Origin: Marisa cornuarietis | Taxonomy: Eukaryota; Mollusca; Gastropoda; Architaenioglossa; Ampullariidae | DNA: 64,000 bases | Assembly (NCBI GenBank): GCA_004794655.1 | Contig: SMMW01000056.1 | Coordinates: 2,207,501-2,271,500, forward strand | Reading direction: 5' to 3' | Shown: piece by piece, positions 58,601 to 64,000 of the stretch | How the letters are laid out: each line of letters begins with the position of its first letter | Position numbering within the stretch: position 1 is the stretch's first letter | Program-made: the position numbers and the translations under genes | The notes under the pieces: model-generated | What the model was told of the DNA's origin: nothing | What the model saw: only the letters and a program-made list of their open reading frames with translations | Database searches by the model: none

Positions 58601-59579
58601 AGCTGATCGCCTGTATTAGGGCCGCACTGTGGAAACCCGCCGTGTGAAGCTCAGTTTAACGGGTAGCCCGCTGTGTCTACACCCGTTTTCGTCTGTGTCG
58701 CTGAAAGCCTGCTGAGGTGGTGTGAAACCAGTGGCCAAACACACCGCAGCTCCGCCGTGCGCTACCCAGGGGGCTGACAAAGAAGTTGCGTCTTTGTTGT
58801 CGTCGTTGCAAGTAGGAGGCGGCGTAGAGCGAGTTTTAAGGTGGCAGGTGGAAGACCCATGTCTCCGGTCATTTTTTTTAAAGTTGTTATGATTTGAAAT
58901 TTTAGTCATTTGCTGCAGTCGCATTCCCCCTTTTTTTTTTTTTTTTTGCAGGCAGTTTCTGTGGTTTTCTTATTTCCAGTTGCAGAAAGCAGTAACATTA
59001 AACTTACTTTTACAAATTGGCGTCGACGTATTAAACAAATCAGAAAAGCTTGTAGACATTTTTTTTTCTTCTGACCACAGGGCGATACCTCTGACCACAG
59101 GGCAACACTTTTTATTGTGAACCCACCGCATCTGTGGTGGCTTCGTTTTTTGTTTTTTGTAGGGGGATGGAATGGGGTGATTGAAGGGTGGGGGATACAG
59201 ACTCCAGTTTTTTTCCAAGCAACCTGCTTTGCGCTAGACATGCATCACACGAGACATGGTTAATACAAATTTATTGTGTGGGGTTTGTGGTTGACAGCGT
59301 AACTGGAGTCAACTTATGGCTGGGGACGCCGTGCAGGTCATAGGTCATGTTGTGACGTGCGCGCTGTCACGAAGGGGTTTGTGGATGGGTGTTTGTTTGA
59401 TTGTTCGTTTGTTTGTTTGTTTGTTTTTGAGGGGTTAGGGACACGTGGATGTGGATCACTGAGTTTCGCTTTTGACGTAGTTCGACGAGATGATCATCCA
59501 TGCCACAACAACAAGAGCCTGGCAACAGGTCTTCTGTCGTTTGGCGATTTCCTTCAGCTTTTGTGAGACTCAGCTTCTT
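58601..59579. other. Non-coding stretch
   Basis: It contains a poly-T run (58929-58949), a direct duplication of CTGACCACAGGGC at 59072-59103, and (TTTG)n at 59407-59427. No gene is recognised. Confidence 0.4.
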
Positions 59580-60200
59580 GCGTTTAAATGTCTCTACTCC
59601 TCTCCCTGTCTCCCTACTCCTGTTGGTAGCTATACTCCTCCTCGTCTTTCGCATCTCCCTGGCCCCTTCTTTCTCCTTGTCTTCTAATTACTCTTCTATT
59701 TTGTTTCCTATTCCTTCCCCACTCTCCCATTACTCTTCGATTATATTTCTCTTCTACTTCCTCCTCTTCCTCCTTGGTTTACTACTGTCTGGCCCTCTCT
59801 CTCTTTTGTCTTCCCACTCCTACCTCATGTCTTCTCATTCTTTGTCTTTCTATTCCCTGCCCTCCTCCTCTCTCTACGACTCCCCCCCCCACTCTCTCTC
59901 TCTCTCTCATTTTCTGCTCTTCGTTCTCTTCTTTCCGTCTTCCTATTCTTTTACCGGTCTTTTTGCTCCTATCCCCGTCTTCCTACTTTTCTACCTCTCT
60001 GCTTTTCCCTCTCTTTTCCTAATCCTGTCTCACTTTCTGTCTCCCTACTCCTCCCTCCCCCTCCCTTCCGACGCATTTTCTGCCTACATGCTCCGCTTTT
60101 TGTCCGTTCACTCCCGCCTTGTACCTTGCTTGTCTTCCTACTCCCTTCATATCCTCCCATCTGTGTCTCTCTTTCTTTCCACACACTCTTCTACCAATCA
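59580..60200 (+). repeat. Pyrimidine-rich (CT) strand-asymmetric tract
   Basis: Over about 600 bases the plus strand is dominated by C and T, with recurring TCCTACTC/TCTTCCTACT motifs. The plus-strand open frame of 256 codons across it (Ser/Leu/Pro/Tyr/Phe) follows from the absence of purine-rich stop codons and is not judged a gene. Confidence 0.75.
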
Positions 60201-63200
60201 TGCCGGAGTGCACATCTCGCTGGCCCGCAACCTTCCGGCCTGTCATCAGCTCGCTGTGGTCACCCGTTGACAAACCGCAGTGATCAGGGTATCGGCCAAG
60301 TTTAGCTTTGTCTGGAGAAGGTGAAGGTGTTTGGTTTTAATGTCAAAGGGCCTTTTGCTGCTGCTTTTCCTTTCAAACTCATTCATTCTAATTGAAGAGC
60401 CACCAGACTAGTTGTTTGACATGAAGTAACGAGGCCCTCCCCACACGCTGCAAATCAAACTCTCGAGTTACTGTTTCGATACGTGCATTCGCATGCCCCC
60501 TAATATGACCCCGGGTCCCCGGCCTTTCCGCGCTTCTGCGCATGCGCCAGCACGAAAACATACTTCCGTTTCCTCTTGGAAGCCTGACTGCTGGGACAGA
60601 TGGCACCGCGTTTCTCACGTTTTGCACTTCACCCACCCCACGATGTTTGCCTCTGTCCCCGGCCTGGACAATTTTTCAGTTTTGATATGACTTTTTAATT
60701 CCTCGATATGTATTCTTTCATTATTTCTTCACTGTTTCTTCCCATTTTATCCTTTCTTACCTTTTTGTTCTTATTGCATATTCAGTTCTCACCCCTATCG
60801 CCATGACACCCTAAAGCAAGGTTCATTAGTTATTTATACACACAGACGGAAGTAGATTTTCGTTTTGACACATGCACACAGTGTCTTAAGATGTTTCCTC
60901 TGATGAACTCTTTGGCAATCTTCCTTCTTGCACTTATTTCACTCTTGTCTTGCACCCTTTTTTTTCTTTGCAGGAGGAGGCAGTAGCTCCGTTTCTTCCC
61001 ACCATTTAACACACACTCTCTCGCATAGGCTATATATATATATAATGTTTGTACGCTGTTTACTATTGTCTGCTTCTCGTCGTTAAAATAATGAGCTCGT
61101 AATAGAGTTAAATTAAAATTCTTTCATTCTTTCTCTCTCTCTCTCACTCACACACGCACCTTTACACATAACGAAGGAATACGAAACAGAATTCTATGAG
61201 ATTAACCGGAAGGGAGTTTTGTTAAATGTTTGCAACCGGTGAATAAATTAGAATGTTAAACAAATAAGAACTGCTGGAAAAGTGCTATTGATCCTTTATC
61301 AAGTTCGCTGGTTCAATAGAGCGGCAAGTAAGCTTGTCACGATCGTCTTTGATAATCGGGCCCAACGGAAGGCAACTGTGGGGTGGGGGGGTCTGCACGC
61401 TCCATTAGTCACCCAAAGCTGCAGAAAGCTGGCAGCCAGGCGAACCAATGTCTTCAAGACCCGTTTCTTCTGTGGCAAGAAACAGACGCAAAGGCGCCGC
61501 ACTTTGCACTCAGGCTAAGCCTCGGCACCTTCATCACTTATTAGCCGAAATGTAGAAGTTGCGGGCGGGGGGTGGGGGGGGTGGTGAAGTGAGGGAGGAT
61601 AAAGTCGGTGTCGGGGGAGTGGGAGGCTGCTAGAGAGACGTGTAGATGCGCATCGTTTGGACAGCGCGGCGATCCTTGTGATGAAGGGCCGTGGAATTGA
61701 AAAGTGATGTAAACATGAAAACTCCGCTAACACCCAGTGCCTTCTCAAGATCTTTCTTTCGTAACCAGTTGTTCTTAAAATATTTGAAGTTTTTTTTCTC
61801 CTTAGGGGAAAAATATCTTTGACTGCTGGTAGGCTTCATAGGAAGTAACCACTTGTGAAAATAAAACAGACAGACGCCTGTCAAACTGGGACATATAGTT
61901 GATGAAGCGGCGATCGCAGTGTCCGGTTTTTCCTCCCTTGACGCGGAGAAGGGGGTGAGATGGAGCCTTTGATGCTAAACTGCAAATATCAAAGGCATGT
62001 CGGAATTGCCTGATATTTGCCTGTCTGCACGCCTCACACCCCGACCCAGCTGTGGCCTCACGGGCAGTTTACCCGGTCCGTAGACCCGAATTAAGTACAC
62101 GGCTGGTAGGCGGCGGAGATGACAGCTTCGTGTTTTCAAACGCCTGCAACAAGGGTGGAAGAGGGTTAGTGTGGGTGTGTGTGTGGGGGTACATACCGAG
62201 AAGCCGCCGGATCTGCCAGTGACTTGGGGGCATGTTCAATGAAGTGCAGCCAGGCGTGGACATGGTCTACCCACACAGCGGCGCCTTAATCAAGGCTTCG
62301 TGTAAGCGCTTGTGGAGGAGGGTTAGGTCGGGGGGAGACGTGGCACCTGACCCACTACACCCCAAACCTCAAGCGACAGACGACAGTCGACAGTCAACAC
62401 AACCGTGAAAGCTTATACACGGTGTGCGTGTGTGTGTGTGGGTGGGTGGAGAGAGGGAGGAGTTTGAAGGAGAAGGGCATGGTAAATTTAGGCATCAAAC
62501 TACCTGTCGATGACCAAATTCGACGCAGGTGTGAAATGCCACTACACAGTAGACTGGAAATAAAATAGTCGCAAAGGGACCTGCCTACTGCCCATTAGAA
62601 AACTAAAACATTAGACATACATCAGAAGTTGGTGTATTGGTGTTTTGATGTTGCGATACCTGCTTTTCGCTCTACAGCAAGTTTGTTTTTCTTTCCGCCG
62701 TCAAGAACTCAGCCTTTGGATCAGACCACTTTCTGTGGTTTTAACATTTCTACATAATAGTAGCCAGTGGTCATCGCTTGTGTCGTCTTGGCGCTCATTG
62801 TGCACGCAACATCAATGAGCAAGGGAGGGGAGGCAGTGGCCTCTCTATCCCCTCCTCACCCAAACACATAGTTCTTACAAGTTGGTGTCTGATATGACCG
62901 CCTTATAGTCAATACAAACACACATGGAAGCGAAGGTGAATCATGACAACATATAATCACTTATGTGAAACGAAAATCATTACAAACATGGACACTCGCA
63001 GGGAACAAAAGAAGGTACTGGGAGCAAACCAACGGCAAGTCTTGTTGTGTGGTCGTAAATTTTGAATGATTAAAAGTAAGGACTTTTGGGATGCTATGTT
63101 TCTCCACTTGTAACTGTCCATTCAGCTTACCCAGACTCCACTGTAAGTCAAACGAACAACCGCTGAAATATATATTTTTTTGTTCCTCATGCCGGCCTGG

Positions 63201-64000
63201 ATCGTCACCCCATTTTCACACAGACGATATTATTGAAGAGTTTTACACGAGTGTGTTAGGCCATTGTCAACACTTTCTTAGCCGTCGGTGGTTTTACAGT
63301 CCCCCGGCCGTTGGAAGATGAATAAGAAACGAATGTCGAAATTTTTTTTAGCACACGCACGCACGTACTCGCGCGCGGCACACACACACACACGCACACG
63401 AATGTATGAGAGAAACGGGGGACGCAACGTGGATAGGCATAAAGAAACTGATAATTCGAAAGTTAAAGCGAGGGAGAGACCTATTGACAGTCGCTGATCA
63501 TTACAACCGCCGTCAAACTGGTGGGACGGTTTTTGAGCGGCCTTCCCCCCCCCCCCAACAGCTGTCATCAAATAAGTCGGATTGGCGAGTCCCATGGCAC
63601 TGGTCTTTTGTGCAACGGGGGCCTTCGTGGCTCTTGTCTCGCTTGCCACAGAAGGGGGCTCCCCGTGTCTGTCAAAGAGGCGAGAAGGGGTGGGGGATGG
63701 GGAGGGTGCAGGCGGAGAAAAGCAGTTTCTTTCGGCCTTTGTGTCTTGGGTTTTGTCACTGAGCGCCCTAGTAGCACTGAGAACACTCCTTACATCCAAG
63801 TCGAGGTTCCCCCACCCCGCCACCCCCTCCCCCCGAGCGACGAGTGCCCCTTGTTGGTTCTTTTCTAATTACCTGGGGTAGAAGAGCAATAACCTGGGCT
63901 TAGCCGGGTGCTTCAAGACCTGCGGTACTCCAGGTACCTAGCCTTGTCTCATGGTGGTCGTTTGGATAGCTGTTGATTGGGTCCACTCCAGTCCACGTAA
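60201..64000. other. Non-coding right end
   Basis: No gene is recognised. It contains a (TA)n run (61030-61042), CT/CA runs (61131-61155), poly-G runs (61570, 62330) and poly-C at 63545. Open frames on both strands near 63278-63881 overlap each other and have no motifs. The segment may belong to the intron of a gene starting at 49649. Confidence 0.4.

Noticed and set aside
59500..60270. A 256-residue protein rich in Ser, Leu, Pro and Tyr
   Set aside because: The frame follows the pyrimidine skew of the plus strand; there are no domains, and the composition changes wherever the skew changes.

Overview
The window looks like nuclear DNA from an invertebrate animal, most likely a mollusc and probably a gastropod. 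Genes are split by GT-AG introns. (AC)n, (ACAG)n, (GAAA)n and (ACTC)n microsatellites are dense, and CR1/L2-type non-LTR fragments, tRNA-derived SINE-like pieces and small inverted-repeat transposons are scattered throughout. Coding content is CYP2-like P450s, a YdaC-like methyltransferase and a GPI-anchored Ly6/uPAR protein. The animal assignment is firm; the mollusc assignment is inference from family resemblance.

Left third (1-24 kb), gene-rich. A minus-strand CYP2-type P450 exon runs off the left edge (1-323). A 5'-truncated CR1/L2/Rex1-like retrotransposon with an open reverse transcriptase follows (2361-3706). From about 5.0 to 11.2 kb lies a tandem array of three copies of a small, very basic protein gene on the plus strand. 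Copy A is broken, copy B encodes 98 aa and copy C encodes 94 aa. Each intact copy has its coding sequence in one 3' exon behind upstream exons that look untranslated. The proteins keep an ordered YxG...R..(Q/R)H...E...N pattern that recalls a minimal GIY-YIG nuclease fold (inference). A second CYP2-like P450, with all recognisable coding in one exon, lies at 12123-13595 on the minus strand, and a dead P450 heme-region fragment at 15327-15447. A plus-strand class I methyltransferase (three coding exons, 17136-18903) and a minus-strand Ly6/uPAR gene (four exons, 21311-24026, 143 aa) converge tail to tail. The Ly6 gene was assembled by hand from splice sites; its phases, signal peptide, cysteine pattern, CCxxDxCN ending and GPI tail all agree.

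Right two thirds (24-64 kb), gene-poor. I recognise no complete gene. The best coding candidate is a signal-peptide first exon on the plus strand at 49649-49703, inside a CpG-rich promoter-like block, which could open a gene with very long introns. Other contents are inverted-repeat elements (25046-25603, a partial copy at 33722-33870, 54039-54525), retrotransposon 3' tails, SINE-like pieces, a 60-bp tandem array (38421-38783), a 44-bp minisatellite of about 24 units (44645-45731) and a pyrimidine-rich tract (59580-60200).

The P450s and the methyltransferase are enzymes, the Ly6 protein is a surface protein, and nothing ties them into one pathway. The most novel-looking item is the tandem small-basic-protein array between the two P450 paralogues.
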